Part shown: positions 1-12,878 of the stretch, in pieces
How the letters are laid out: each line of letters begins with the position of its first letter
Position numbering within the stretch: position 1 is the first letter of the stretch
NCBI GenBank assembly: GCA_028023455.1
Contig: JAQFVV010006305.1
Coordinates: forward strand, 3,771,001-3,835,000
DNA from: Epiperipatus broadwayi
Taxonomy: Eukaryota; Onychophora; Udeonychophora; Euonychophora; Peripatidae
Direction: 5' to 3'
Length of the DNA stretch: 64,000 bases
Position numbers and translations under genes: made by a program
The notes under the pieces: model-generated
The model's database searches: none
The model's input: only the letters and a program-made list of their open reading frames with translations
What the model was told of the DNA's origin: nothing

Positions 1-60
1 TATTAATAGCTCATTATCACTTAAGCCTCTCAAGAACCATTACAATGTTATATATATATA

Positions 61-313
61 TATGTCAACAGATGGCGTTCTACCAAAAACACCGTCAAGC
101 GTATGTTTACATAAACGTCAGAGTGAGTATTCACTATCTCTAACTTTAATTCCACTTTCAGATCATGACTTCAAGCTATTTGCTATCATCAGTGAAAGAC
201 AGGAATCATGATCTGAAAGTGGAATTAAAGTTAGAGATAGTGAATGCATGCTCTGACGTTTATGTAAACATACGCTTGACGGTGTTTTTGGTAGAACACC
301 ATCTGTTGACATA
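61..313. mobile_element. Fold-back (hairpin) MITE-like element
   Basis: Two arms of about 108 bp (61-168 and 206-313) are nearly perfect inverted complements around a 37-bp spacer. The outer ends read TATGTCAACAGATGG on the left and its complement on the right. The left flank is a (TA)n run, so a TA target preference is possible but no clear duplication can be defined. An open frame that runs across it (163-438, minus) is only a by-product of the palindrome. No transposase is encoded. I infer a non-autonomous DNA transposon or snap-back element; the superfamily cannot be named from sequence alone. Confidence 0.75.
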
Positions 314-1425
314 AATACAAGCGTTAGCAAGTTTTTTTGTTTTTTCATATATATATATAATGCCTGGAATACATGAAAAAAATTGGTAATTAAAATTTTG
401 TTGTCATTTGTAAAAATTATCTTCATTCTCCTGTCCATATTAAGAAAAAACTTTCAAAATTATACTTCTTTAAACTTATTATCTAAAAAAATAATTCTGG
501 CTGAGTATTCATTTTGTAATAATGTGAATTAAAAAAAATAATTGTGCATTGACTAAATAGAAAATATTTTTTTATATATTAGATAAATAATGGGGATATC
601 TCACATTCAACACAATGCTTAAATAAAATAAAATCTTAGCAATTGTACAAAAAAATGAACATGTAATTTGGACATTAGACGTTTGAAAAAAAAAAAAAAC
701 AACATACTGCATTAATGCTTTTCTCTTACCCATTTGTTTTTTTATTATATTTTACATTTCAATCATGAATTTTTCTCTTCTGCATAATTTCATCTAAATT
801 TCCATTAAGTTTTCAGACAATGCAATTTTAATTTCTCTACAATAAAAAATAAAGATTTTATGATGATTTTTCTAAATAGTACTTTTTTTTTTTCATTTTT
901 GTTATTTTTACTATTTAATGTGTGATAAATTTATAGCAGAGAATAATGGTTAGTCAACAACAGAGATTGGGCTGAGAAACTAAGGTTCTCTCAGAATTTT
1001 TGCTAATGATTTCTTAAAAGTAATAGTAATTATAATGTCTAAAATAATAATTAACAAGCCATCTTTGCTCATATATATGGAGATTATTTTTACCTCATGA
1101 TCTTTCTCTTTATGAATTAGACTTTGGATGATTGAACCTTATTACTAGATTTTCAGTCACTTCAAAGCATTTTTTTAGTTATTATTTTATAGAAAAATAG
1201 ATGAAAAAAATCATTTATGATATTCCTTTTATATGTTTTGTCTAAATTTTAATAATAAAAAAATAATATTTAAACAGCATTAAACTGTTGCACATGCGCT
1301 TTAGATTTTAAATATAAAATGAATGAATACTAACACTTCAACCAAAGCAAAATATTAAAAGTAAAAATTGCAATAAAATTTAGCCCAATTATATATTATA
1401 ATGGTCAGGTTGTTTTTGGATATTG
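314..1425. other. AT-rich DNA, nothing recognised
   Basis: Long A and T runs and short (TA)n tracts. No ORF with coding character and no repeat pair seen within the window. Confidence 0.6.
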
Positions 1426-1429
1426 GAGT

Positions 1430-1509
1430 CTTACCGTATCTGCCGTAAAGGGTACCACCAGGCCATTTGAACCTGGAAATTTATATAATAGGCGGATACT
1501 TACAGTAAG
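1430..1509. repeat. Small nested palindromic motif
   Basis: An outer stem (CTTAC...GTATCTGCC at 1430-1444 against GGCGGATAC...GTAAG at 1491-1509) encloses an inner stem CCAGG/CCTGG around 1467-1485. On the minus strand the inner part reads GGTTCAAATGG, like a tRNA-type B box. It is GC-richer than its surroundings. It could be the remnant of a SINE or a fold-back terminus. Confidence 0.4.
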
Positions 1510-1513
1510 ATTC

Positions 1514-3395
1514 AGAATTTAAATAAATATGACCAAAATGCCCCAGTCACTCGCTCACAGAGAAGAAGAGATAATATATATTTTATTATAAAGAAAGAAA
1601 GATAATAAAAAATAAAAATAAGCCACTGTGAAATTAACAATACACAGAAACATTTATTTTGCACATATATAAAATTTAGAATTATTTACTTTAGTATAAT
1701 GTCTACTTTAACATTTGATTTAATTTACATTTTTTTACTTTTTATTTTATAAGTTCACACAGATGAATTTATTAATATTTTATTAGAGTGTCGGGTATGG
1801 ATAAACTACATAGATTGCACTCAAAAAAGAAAATACTCTATATCCCTTATTTAACCCTAGGCCAAAAGTTCACAGTCACACTAATGCCAATCTATCTGTT
1901 ACATCAATATATTCAATGCAGCATGAATATGACAGCAAAATACCATACTATTAGAAATATACATCTGAACAGCATGTTTATTGAGAAGAAATGTCTTTCA
2001 TCCAGTACAGGAATACTTCGTCTGTCTGGTGAGAAGAACAATAAAAAAGAAAGCTCCATAGAAAGAGATTGTGGAACTTTTTGCCATCTTACTTCCCCAT
2101 TCCATAGGCTAAAGGGTTGATCCAAGGAGCAGGGAATACTGTTTGCTTCCAATCGTCAGTAAGAAATGGAACTTATTTTGCCCAAGTATGGCTTATTATT
2201 TGATCCTGCACATAGTGGATCTTCATGCTACATTTACTAATTACATCAATACATCCAAGCCATTGACCCAATTTAACTGCAAAACAAATAACCTAAGATT
2301 TACTTTCCCTTAAACTAACATAACTTTACGAGTCTATGCAGCCATTCATGCCTGACTTAAATTTAACATGATTTACTTAAAAGTTTTAGCTTAATGTGAA
2401 AAAACAAACAAAAAAACAACAACATAATAAACACTTAAAATAATGGAAAAATTAAATTAATGGAAATAATTTTAAAACTACATATGATAAAAAAATTATT
2501 AATGATTTAATTTGGTCAGATAAGAATTTATATTTCTATTTAAATATTGGAAATATTTATACTTAATGTTCATGAATCATATGTATAGTTCTTACAGTTT
2601 AGAAGTCCATCCTTAATAGTTTCTTGTAATTTGGATCCAGTGTTAATTCCCATGACATCCAGGAGAGGCTGGTATTCGCCATTCTATTGGTATTCATACG
2701 GAGGTTTTTTACTCTAGCTGGTATAGTTTTTTTGCTTGATTTTATTGCAGGACCTTGGTGTCCTGGGGTCTGCAATATAGGAAAACAATATTTCATTTTT
2801 TCTTTTGGAAAAACTTAAGGGAATGAAAGTGCATCTTTCAATTCCTTCTCATTCAACTCTCCAAAAACTCAAAACTGCAAACTCAAACTGAAAAATGAAA
2901 AACTGACTTTTATTTCAAATATTTTTGTTTTTATATCAAACCTCTGGATTAATTGAACATGATGTCATGCTGATGATTATTCCACTATGATCTATTTCCT
3001 GAGGGATTTTTTTATTGGCTATTCTGTTTTTACTGTTATCTCCTTTCTGACCTTTAATTATAAATTTTGAGAAGGGCTAGTTTACTTAAGACTAATTAAA
3101 AATAACAATTATTTCCATGTTGGGTCTTTTACACAATAGTAATTAATTAAATTTTATACATTCTTAAAGATATATTTTTATCTTTAAATCTTAAGTTTTT
3201 GTTGAAAATTTAGTTTTAAAATACTTTTTTTTAAATACATTTTCTTTTAATAATTTTCCAACTGCATTTTTATATATATACGAGTATAGATGCCTATTAA
3301 TTTTCAATTTTTAATTTTTAAAAACAAATTTTTATATATGAACTTTTTATTTTTAATTTTACTTATTATAATAATGTAACAGCATGTGTGCCCAT

Positions 3396-3396
<1 letters not shown>
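1514..3396. other. No gene recognised
   Basis: Short ORFs at 1788-2120 (+) and 2599-2796 (-) show no domain or motif I recognise and have no consistent coding signal. The rest is AT-rich with A/T homopolymers. Confidence 0.5.

Positions 3397-3460
<64 letters not shown>
3397..3460. repeat. (TA)n(TG)n microsatellite
   Basis: About 44 bp of alternating TA followed by about 20 bp of alternating TG, directly visible. Confidence 0.95.
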
Positions 3461-5050
3461 AAGTAACCACAGTTATATATGTGAACATGATCACTGCGAT
3501 GTAAACTTTAGAGCTGTGTCTCTGATACATAGAGAAGTATAGTTGATAAAACTATTAAGAAATTTACAAATTACAGTTAACATTTAATAATGTCATCAAA
3601 ACCAGTAAAGTAATTTCAAATGGTAGTTCTGTAGCAGATAGTGCAATTGTCCCAGATTTGTACATTCACAACAAAATCCAGAATCCAGGAAAAATACACC
3701 AAAGGTGATCAAGATGAAATAGTGAGACCTCAAATCTGATCAAGCTTCAACTCAATTACTAGTATCCATGATTTAACACCTTATGAATGACATTTCTGAG
3801 GTTACACTCAGTCTCAATTTCTTCAGTGAGCTGACTGAGCAAAGGGAGAAATAAGAGACTCAAGAGAAAATCAACAATTTTAAATATAATTAAAAGTAAA
3901 AATAAATCACTTAACATACTAAAAATTAATTAAAAGAATGCATATTATACCTATAAGTACCAGAATTTGAGTAATTTGGAATTGGATTGTGAGTTAAAGG
4001 ACATGAAACAATTTATATTTTATATAAGTTTATTAAAATAAATAACTAAATAATTCAAGCAACACAAAAGAACATTATTTATCAAGTGTTAGGATATATA
4101 TAATTAATGCACACAGGCATTACAGAAATTATGAGATTATTTTAATACAGTGGTCTCATCTTTAACATATTAATTTTAATTTATACAAGTGTTTGCAGTT
4201 AATAAATCATGCTTATTATATTCTAATATGCCAAACTATTCTTTGCTTGGTTTTCTAAAGTTATAAGTTAAAACTCTAGTCAAAGTGATTGCTATATACA
4301 GTGTTAAGATGGCTGTTATAAATATATTATCAGATGAGCATTTCAATAAGCTCAATATTCAGATTGAACCTGGTAACTAAGATTATGAGTTCAGAATTAA
4401 TGATGAAGTAATAATTATAAGGAGAAAAAGAACTGGTTACTTTTAGGGTTGTGTCTATAGACTATAAAAAATATTAGGTCATAGGCTTCAGTATCAAATA
4501 CTCAGTACTCTAAGACCAAATGGCTTGCTAGTATAATAAGAACATTTTATTTCAGGGAAATCACATAGGCTTTAAATATGGTCTGGACCCTCGAATTCCA
4601 GTTCAAAAAGATAGTCATACCTGAACTGGGTTGACAGTAGTGGCCATCACCACTAGCTCATCAGAGAAGACATAGCAAAACATTAATGCACCAATGAGTA
4701 CTTAGTAAAGTCACTCTCATAATGTATAAGCCAATATAATATGTATATAATAATTAATTACTGCACCTAAACAGATAGTTTTTATTAGCAAAACTAACTT
4801 AATCCAATTCCTAGACTAGCATAATAATCATGCTAAGTAAAAGAGCTAACTAAATTATAAATCTAGTTAATACCCTGAATCAGTGTTATCTGAACTTAGT
4901 CTAGTCCCATATGGCTATTTAAGTTAGATAGTTGGATTAAAGACATATAGATGTCTGAGAAATTCAGATTTTCTACTTAATAGTTATACATTAGATAAAG
5001 TGCTGGACTTGTCCTGATATTTTAAATATAATGCTTGAATATCCTGGCAC
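3461..5050. other. No gene recognised
   Basis: AT-rich sequence. The stretch 3620-3850 is slightly GC-richer but frames on both strands are closed and no family is recognisable. Confidence 0.5.
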
Positions 5051-5090
5051 CTCACTGAGGATGCCAGTAGCAGAAACTGGTCTGGGGTTG
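5051..5090 (+). repeat. Hammerhead-like GAAAC motif, copy A
   Basis: CTGAGGA (5055-5061) is followed by TGC-CAGTA-GCA, which can form a 3-bp stem, then GAAAC (5073-5077) and TGGTCTGGGG. The order matches a hammerhead core (CUGANGA, stem II, GAAA). The flanking stems I and III are not evident, so catalysis is not claimed. Related sites lie at 25751 and 63160. Confidence 0.3.
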
Positions 5091-5129
5091 AGGATATTCT
5101 GCAAAGCTTGTTAATAGCTTATTTGTGAG

Positions 5130-5137
5130 CTCTCTCA

Positions 5138-5228
<91 letters not shown>
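5130..5228. repeat. Compound (TC)n(TA)n(GA)n(TA)n microsatellite
   Basis: Alternating TC, TA, GA and TA blocks in succession. The TC and GA blocks can pair, giving a microsatellite hairpin. Confidence 0.95.
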
Positions 5229-5231
<3 letters not shown>

Positions 5232-7584
5232 GAAATTCAGTAAAAGAGGAGAAAGTATATTTAACAGCCTTAACAACATTAACAATATACTTTTAATATC
5301 AACCTTAGCTAGCATCTCACTACTAGCTAACATATAAATCATAAGTTTAATATTTTATCATGCAAACCTTAATGAATTATAATGTAAATAAAATAATGAT
5401 AACAAACATGTAGTAGTTGGTTATTATCTATCAGAATAGTATTTTGAAACAGCGATTAACCATGCTAAGTAGCATTCTTAAATATTATAATGGAGAATTT
5501 AATAATGACCTCTCCTTAAAAGTTTACTAAAATAAAATATTCACTGCCTTGAAATATTGGCTTACCATAACATATATATTAAAATAAATGAAAATAAAAT
5601 AATTAGAACAATAATTATAGGCATGATGGAAGTTTTAAGAATTTAAATAATAATTGAGTACAATTATCTAGATTAAAGAAATGAAATTACATTATTTAGG
5701 ATTCAGGAAAGTTTATACAAATTACTTTATAAATGATCTAGTTTAATTAATAGGGTTGTAGAAAATATTTAACATTCTTATAATTGATAAGTTAACTTAA
5801 TATTTCAATTACAGATTTAAGATTAATTTAAGAGCTTGCAGTTTTGAAGAATTATTACCAATCTTCCCCTGCAGCTTTGACTTCAGGCACTTGAAAATAG
5901 GCATGGTGACACTTTTCTCTGGACAGGTTGCTTAGTGATGATGTCTTCTTTCAATGGCAGATTGTGGCTGAAAAGTTTCCATCTTGGTCATGACAGTCAC
6001 ACATCATTGCAGCATGTAGGATGGGGTTTCAGATGACTGCTTTCCCACAGGAAAAATGGCAAAATCAACAGCCTTCATACTTGATCATCTTAAATTTCAA
6101 TTGGGCATGGATTTTGGTGACAATACATATATAATTTTATAGAGTCAGCTTTTTGATTGTCAAAATATAGGCTATTTATAGTAATTTTAAAATCCCATAT
6201 TATTTTTGACACAAGATGAATTCACAGTGGGTGAATCCATTAGTACTTATTTACAATTTTCATTTTAATTTGTAAAATTGATTTAACTATTGTTTAAGAT
6301 TTTAATTCAAATAATTTTAGTTTGGCTTGACCATCTTGATTCCGAAAGTAATCTGGAATAGTGTTGGTTCAGCACATTTTGTTGTTGACTAAGTTACAGT
6401 TTTGAAATATTATTGTAAAAATATAGATTTAGAAACTTAGTCTATTCACTATTTTAAAACAGGTGCAAGTGGAATGAATTTTATTTACTACATTTAATTT
6501 AAATTTAGAAATTTAGCAAATCTTTACAATAACATTTGGTTATATATGTATCATGGTACTATGTGGATTTCATACACATATATGTGATTCTTAATTTAAA
6601 ACAATAAATTGACTTCTTTTTAATAAATAAATCTGTAATTTAAACAATCTAAATTTTAAATATGCAATACACTGTAATATAGTATATGTATAAACCGATA
6701 ATAGTACAGTCTTTTATTTGCATATATATGTGTGTGATACATATATAACTATAAACATATCTATATACATGTACTCAGAGGGTGTTCAAAACTAACACCT
6801 ATGGAATGTGGGGTAAAATAGGTGCACAAGGAATATATCATTTCAATAGCTATTAGGAACTGGCTTCAAATTATGGATCTGTGCGGATAGCCATAATATT
6901 CATGTGTACTATATAATTTTTCATAGATAAAAATACGACTTCTGATATCTGGTTACTCATGTTGTGCTCTTACTAGTTTCATATATTCCAAAAAAAAAGT
7001 ACTGTGTTGCCTGACTAGAAAAAAAGGCATGAAAGTTTTATTTATTGACTAGAGTGCTAATTAGACACAAACCAGTGTTCAAAGCGACTGATTTATTGTT
7101 TATTAACTGAAATAGGTAAAGTACTCTACACACGTCACCTCAGTTTCTGCAATATCATTTTACATTGTTGCTTTGACTTTGTGATCAGATGAAGAATCAT
7201 GAATTGTTCTAATAGATAAGTTACATCAACATTTTTAATTTCTTGAATTTTTTTTAAAATTTAGGACCAGCTCTAGAAAATAATTATTTATAGGTAATTT
7301 AATAAATATTTTATAAAGCAACATGGACAAATTGTAATACTAAAGGGAGGTGAGGGAATTTAATAGTAGTTCATAGTAAAATATCTTTGACAATTTGTAT
7401 CTTATAGTAAATAAAATTTATCAGTTTATAAGTATCATCTAAAAACATCATCAATATTTGTGAGTATCTAAAAAGCCTTTGCAAAAAAAAACACCATTTC
7501 AAAAGTACATTCTAAAATAAAAACAGGACTCTACTGTTATTCTTTTTTTGTTCCAGCAAAAATGTTTTTCCAAATTTCCAGTTC
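5229..7584. other. No gene recognised
   Basis: AT-rich. A GC-richer island at about 5860-6070 stands out but has no continuous frame. Short TA/TG tracts occur near 6720-6775. Confidence 0.5.
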
Positions 7585-7669
7585 ATAGTCAGAAAAAAAT
7601 GTAGTAGCCCTCAGGCACATTTTCACCAAAAAAGTAGCCCCCAATAATCTAAAAGTTTGGTCACCCCTG
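7585..7669 (-). mobile_element. hAT transposon terminus (fragment)
   Basis: Read on the minus strand, the segment begins CAGGGGTGACCAAACTTT at 7669 and continues through GGGGGCTACTTTT. That is the usual form of a hAT terminal inverted repeat followed by the GGGGGC(C/T) box seen in many non-autonomous hAT families. No matching opposite end with an 8-bp duplication was found, so this is a truncated end or solo relic. The inner boundary is uncertain. Confidence 0.5.
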
Positions 7670-9300
7670 ATCTATACAGTGATCCAAAAAATTATATACA
7701 AGATTGTTAGGTGTAGTACATTTAGATTTACGTGCATTAATAGCCAAGACTTTAATAGTAAATATATTTAAGATACTGCTTTGGCATCATATTTTTTGGA
7801 TTTTCTTCCAAGTTTTAATTCCTATTTAGACAGACATGTGATGTATTGCTGTACAAGATCCAATGTTTATGTTTTGCAAGACACATCTTTAAAATTTATA
7901 TATTTATTGTACTATCCAGTTGTATATCTTAGGGTTTTATATGATTTATATGCTTCATATTTGGTAACCAAATTATGTTCGATTTGATAATTCCCTCATT
8001 AGAATATGTCAAGTAATTTTATGGAATGCAATTATTTTTCCTGATCACACAACCCTGCTTAACATAACTAAACTTGAATAATAGAGATTACAGAACCAGC
8101 TTTTAATTTATCTGTAAGGCACCAGGATTCTATACAAGAATCCACTGGCCTTCTCTCCTATCTTTAATTAGTCACTATTAAATAACTAATTATTACAACC
8201 TGGAGGATTATACTTTTTAATACAGCATTGGCAACTTATTTGGCAAAACAATAATAGTAGAATCTAAATACTATTATTCTAGCAATAATAAATTTAAATA
8301 GACAACAACATAAATTATATTCAGAATGTTTATTAATTTATAATTAAATATTTTAACATTAAAAAGAGAATAAAATATATAAAAATAAGTGGTTATTAAA
8401 AATTACTGTTTTTAGGATTCAGGTTTTTTGCAGTCTGACTCAACAGCAATTGATATCATTATATTTCCAGAAAGTGATCACTTCTAGTTTATGCAATAAA
8501 GTTTCTTGCCAGTAAGTTTAATGATTCATGTGTAGTATGGGTAGATTACCATGCATGGGTTTATTATTCCAGAGAGGGATCCATTGTGCACTCTTCTTAC
8601 AGCCTGTAGGTAGGCCAGAGTTCAAAGCTGCAAGTAGGCAATGGCTTTACTCAAGGCATTATTACGACTTCAGGAAGGAAGAAAACATCAGCAAACAAAC
8701 TTTTCTCTACTCACACATATTCCAACGATTCAGTATATTGGTGAGAGTAACTTGGCACATTTTATATGACCTCACAGTTAAAATTAATTTATTTCAAATG
8801 GCTATTTTAGGTCACCTATAACACCAGGCAAAAGAAGAATGAAGATCTAAGACAACCAATGCATGATGTATTTGCTTTTTATAGTCTTTCTGATTTTTAG
8901 TCTACGGCACACATCCTGTTCACACCTGTTAACTTTGACAAAATTTAATTTATTTTTGTTTCAAAATCAACTTTTTTCCCCTTTGGCTGCCATCTTTAAT
9001 TATGGCAAAAGAATGCTGTGATTTTAAGTTTAAGTATTTCTAATTGATTTGGGATAAAAAAAATTAGATTATACTTAAAAAAATACTATTTTTTCTTTTA
9101 AGAAATTTAATAATTTTACTTCTAAATTATCAATACCAATTAAACAAATACTGTTCAATATATAAAAAATATACTTTTAACAATTGAATAATTCATAATT
9201 TTTTAAAAAAAGAATATAATTTTTTATTTACTGGGAATCCAAGTGATACCACTACTTCTATTATTAAATACTGTCAAGGTTAGCATTTCTCCAAAATGAC
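7670..9300. other. No gene recognised
   Basis: Open frames at 7781-7987 and 8528-8821 (+) resemble no family I know and their composition matches the background. A short hairpin (GGATTC...GAATCC) lies near 8127-8146. Confidence 0.5.
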
Positions 9301-9900
9301 TAATCACCTATTTAGTTTTTCAAGTTTGTTGGTATCATATTTATTACTATGATAATAAAGTCCATCCAGATCATTGATGATTTCCTCTTCTTTTTTTCAC
9401 TATCTTCTTGTGTGATCATTATATACTTTTTAAATTATTATTCATAAAATTCTCCAATATGATAATTCTATTTTAAATACTTGTGCATAAGGTCAAATTC
9501 AGACATAATTTGACAAAGTATCTATTTGTTCATTTTTCTTGTTATCTAAAATATTCTCAGTAGAATTTGATAACACTATAATTCAAATGCAACATTCTCT
9601 TTTCCTTCCTTCTTCTATAATGTCAAACCTTCATATCTATAGAGGATTATAGAAAATACTAGAACAGAACAATTATGATCTTTATTTTTAAAATGCTTTC
9701 CATTTATACTTGTATATTGAAGATCTAATGCGAGAGTTCAAATGTTGCACTTTTTGTTCTAGTAACTGATCCAAAATGTGAAAACTATTTCAGTTATGTC
9801 TAAGTGTATCTTCTTCATTCAATCCTATATCTATATTCACTTCCCTCATTATGTGGTCTGTTAAAAAGCTAAATTCAAAATCATTAATGTTGATTAAGAA
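9300..9900 (-). pseudogene. Coding-like remnant, unidentified
   Basis: On the minus strand, from about 9884 down to 9690, one frame reads through 60-odd residues with a single stop and protein-like composition (for example FLTDHIMREVNIDIG and LDQLLEQKVQHLNSRI). Further shorter acidic/basic runs (EEIINDLDGLYYHSNKYD) appear down to about 9310. It might be the C-terminal part of an old transposase, but no signature motif is clear. Multiple stops and frameshifts mean it is not functional. Recognition is weak. Confidence 0.25.
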
Positions 9901-12600
9901 TAAAATTATTACTCAATATTTGTAATTGAATAAAACAAATCAAACATAACATTGCATTCCAAAAAAGGGGTCCAGTCTGTAAACTTTTATTATAACTGCA
10001 ATTAGTTTCTATTGCTGTAACATCAATAAACTGTCTTTTACATTAACAAACATTAGTTGTTCTACTATTTAAAAGGATAAAAACATTCTATAGATGTGAA
10101 TATATCTTTGCATTATTTTTCTCTAATAAAATTGTAAATTACTGTATATACGTTCTCTCAACTAATCAATATTATTTTTCAGATAGCATTTATGTTGTAA
10201 TTCGCCTAGTTTTATCTAAATTTGACAATATATATAATATATTGTTGTAAAATTCCTCTCAGTGGCAAAAAAAGGGATATATCTTGAAATTGCAACATAG
10301 ATAGATTATGCAATTATATTTCAAAAATAATTCAGTAATCCATTTACTAAAAGAATTTTATCTTCAATGACAAAATTTTTCAGTCATTCCAACTACTATA
10401 AAAATCTGCAGGTGTAGCAGGACCACAATCATTTCACATTATTTGACTTTTTATAAACATAAAAATGGATTACGAGATTGTCTAATTATCCTAAAATTTC
10501 AGAAAAATCTATTTAATTTTATTCTAGAGTTGCATTTTGTAAAATAATAATGTATAAAAGTGTTGAATTAAAAAAAAAACCAAAAAACGGCGGAATGATA
10601 AATGAAAGAAGAGATCTTTTCTTTAGAATTCAAAAGATCACACAAATATAAGACAATAAACCTATATTATATATATAAAGTAAAAACATTTGAGTTAAAT
10701 TTTAAATAACCAATATAAGACAAAAGTAATTCCCAGCATGCAATTTTATCTGTTTTATTGCAACAGGTAGATTTTATTGAAAGTGACTTCTAGTAACGTT
10801 TTTATATTGAATGAAACCTTTTTTTGATAAAACCTTTGTTTATCCGGGAATATTGATTGTCAACGGTATCATTAAAATTTTTCAATGAAATCTACTACCT
10901 GTTTTTATATGTATATAAACACATCGGGATAAAAATTTTTGAGAACACATGCAGTCACACAATCTTAGCATCTAGGTGAGAATCGACAAAAAAAAAAATA
11001 AGACAAAACTGAAAATATTGTTTCTAAATAGTATAATATATATAAAAAATAATGATAAAAAAAGCGAAAATTGCCTTATAAAATTAAAACGAATCGTATT
11101 TTGTCATATTTTTTAAGTTATAATAAATATTTTTATATAAAAAACTCATTATATATACATATTACATTATAAATACACACAAATACTGAAATATATATTA
11201 ATAAGTAAAACAACTTTTAAATAACACATTGGTGAACAATCCCCCCCCCCCCAAGTTAAAAAAAGTTTTAGCAGTTTTCTATCCTTGTTTTATTTCGTAG
11301 CTAATAATAGCTGGATACCTATTTACCGACCAATATTAGAAAGCTAAATAAATTATATACGAATTATCTCAAAAAGATCCAAATCTGTTTGGATCCTAAA
11401 ACCTACTTCAAATTTTATTCAGTCAGGTTACAAGCATGACAGACAGATAATTAATTACTGTGATATAGGGGTTTGATTATATATATATGTAATGGTCACA
11501 TACAAATAATCAGCAAAACTAATCCTAAGAAACAAGCAATGACAGCTAACTAACACGTATGTGTTACTTATAGAAAACGTCACCACAAACAATACAAGGT
11601 TAAATATCATTATGTGTGGTCGCAGAATGACTACTGCACCTGATGTTAATATGCTACATCTTCTCTTATATCCCACTAGGGTCAGAGAGACACAAGAGAC
11701 TCTAAGTTACATAAAAATTTTGAATATATTGATTGTGATAAATAATACACAAATGCAGGGATAATGAGTATTCATAATTAACAAAAAATAATAACAAACA
11801 AAACAAAAATAATGTATAAATACATTTCACTTGCTGATTATAAGAGTAACTGGGAATATCTGACAAGTGTTTGAACCCATGATATTATCACGTTTCAAAA
11901 AATTTTTGAACATTAGCATTAATTTACATAGTTAAGTCTTATATTTTTAATGTAAGCATATATTCAAATAATCCCTGGAAGGATATCTTGATGCATTACC
12001 AAGATATATTTTAATAAATGCATAATTGAAGTACATGGTACAGCTGGGGTAGGACTGAACATAAAGGATTTGACTACATATATATGTATACATGATCATG
12101 AAATCACAGCATTATGGATACTATACATCAGGCTATGAAAGAGTGTCATAAATCATAGTAACATATAAAATAAATCATTATGCTGCTAGGCTATAATAAC
12201 AAGAGTTACCCATAAGGTGTCCTAGCTCTTGCATGATCATACAAGAAAAACCACATTGGGTAAGCTATTACTATACAGCAGAAAATAATCAACTGCTTCA
12301 ATATTCATAAAATGAAAGTGAATAAAACCTAGCAAAGAAACATAAAAAGAAATCTGTAATTAATTATAGAGTGACCTGGAATTAAACATTTACATATTTT
12401 AGGCATGAAATGAAACTTTCTTGTGTCACACTAGTGATCACATGCTATAATGGAATGTGAGCTCATCATCTCTCTGCATAGTCACTTCCTCCACTATAAA
12501 ATAAAGGTAAATTAATATATATTAATTCCTCTAAATAGCATCTACATCTACCCAAATAATAGCAATACAAAATATGTGCTCATCTTAATATAAATATATA
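9901..12600. other. No gene recognised; minor hairpin and poly-C
   Basis: AT-rich. A short inverted repeat pairs about 10764-10784 with 10888-10911 (AACAGGTAG...CTACCTGTT). A poly-C run lies at about 11241-11252. Overlapping short ORFs at 11455-11764 on opposite strands are not convincing genes. Confidence 0.5.
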
Positions 12601-12860
12601 TGTCCATTAATTAAAAACAAAATTGTAATTATAATTGAAATAATAAATTTAACGGTTTACAAACTATTACAAACAATCCTTAAATCTGCTGAAGTACTTT
12701 CAGTTAATTTCTTAAACCTGCCTCAACTGCTTTTAAATTAAAAAAAAAAAAATTAATGGCAATTGAGGCAGGTTTAAGAAATTAACCCAAGTACTTCTGC
12801 TGATTTAAGGATTGTTTATAATAGTTTGTAAACTGTTAAATTTATTATTTCAATTATAAT
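12601..12860. mobile_element. Fold-back element family FB1, copy 1
   Basis: Arms 12628-12730 and 12759-12860 are inverted complements of about 100 bp around an A-rich spacer. A left extension (12601-12627) corresponds to the right-hand end preserved in the second copy at 53722-53878, so the two copies together define the ends of one family. This copy's right end is lost where (TA)n and the LTR element begin. No coding capacity; non-autonomous. Confidence 0.7.
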
Positions 12861-12878
12861 ATATTGATATATATATAT

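Noticed and set aside
5052-5342. Minus-strand ORF of 96 codons with YIYIYI and ERERER runs
   Set aside because: Produced by the (TA)n and (GA)n microsatellite.
6776-7669. Pairing CAGAGGGTGTTCAAAACT at 6776 with the hAT end at 7669 as one complete element
   Set aside because: Similarity of the ends is weak and the flanks (TACATGTA versus ATCTATAC) do not form a duplication.
8528-8821. ORF of 97 codons (+) as a gene
   Set aside because: No recognisable motif, no repeat homology, no promoter or splice context; length is attainable by chance in 64 kb.
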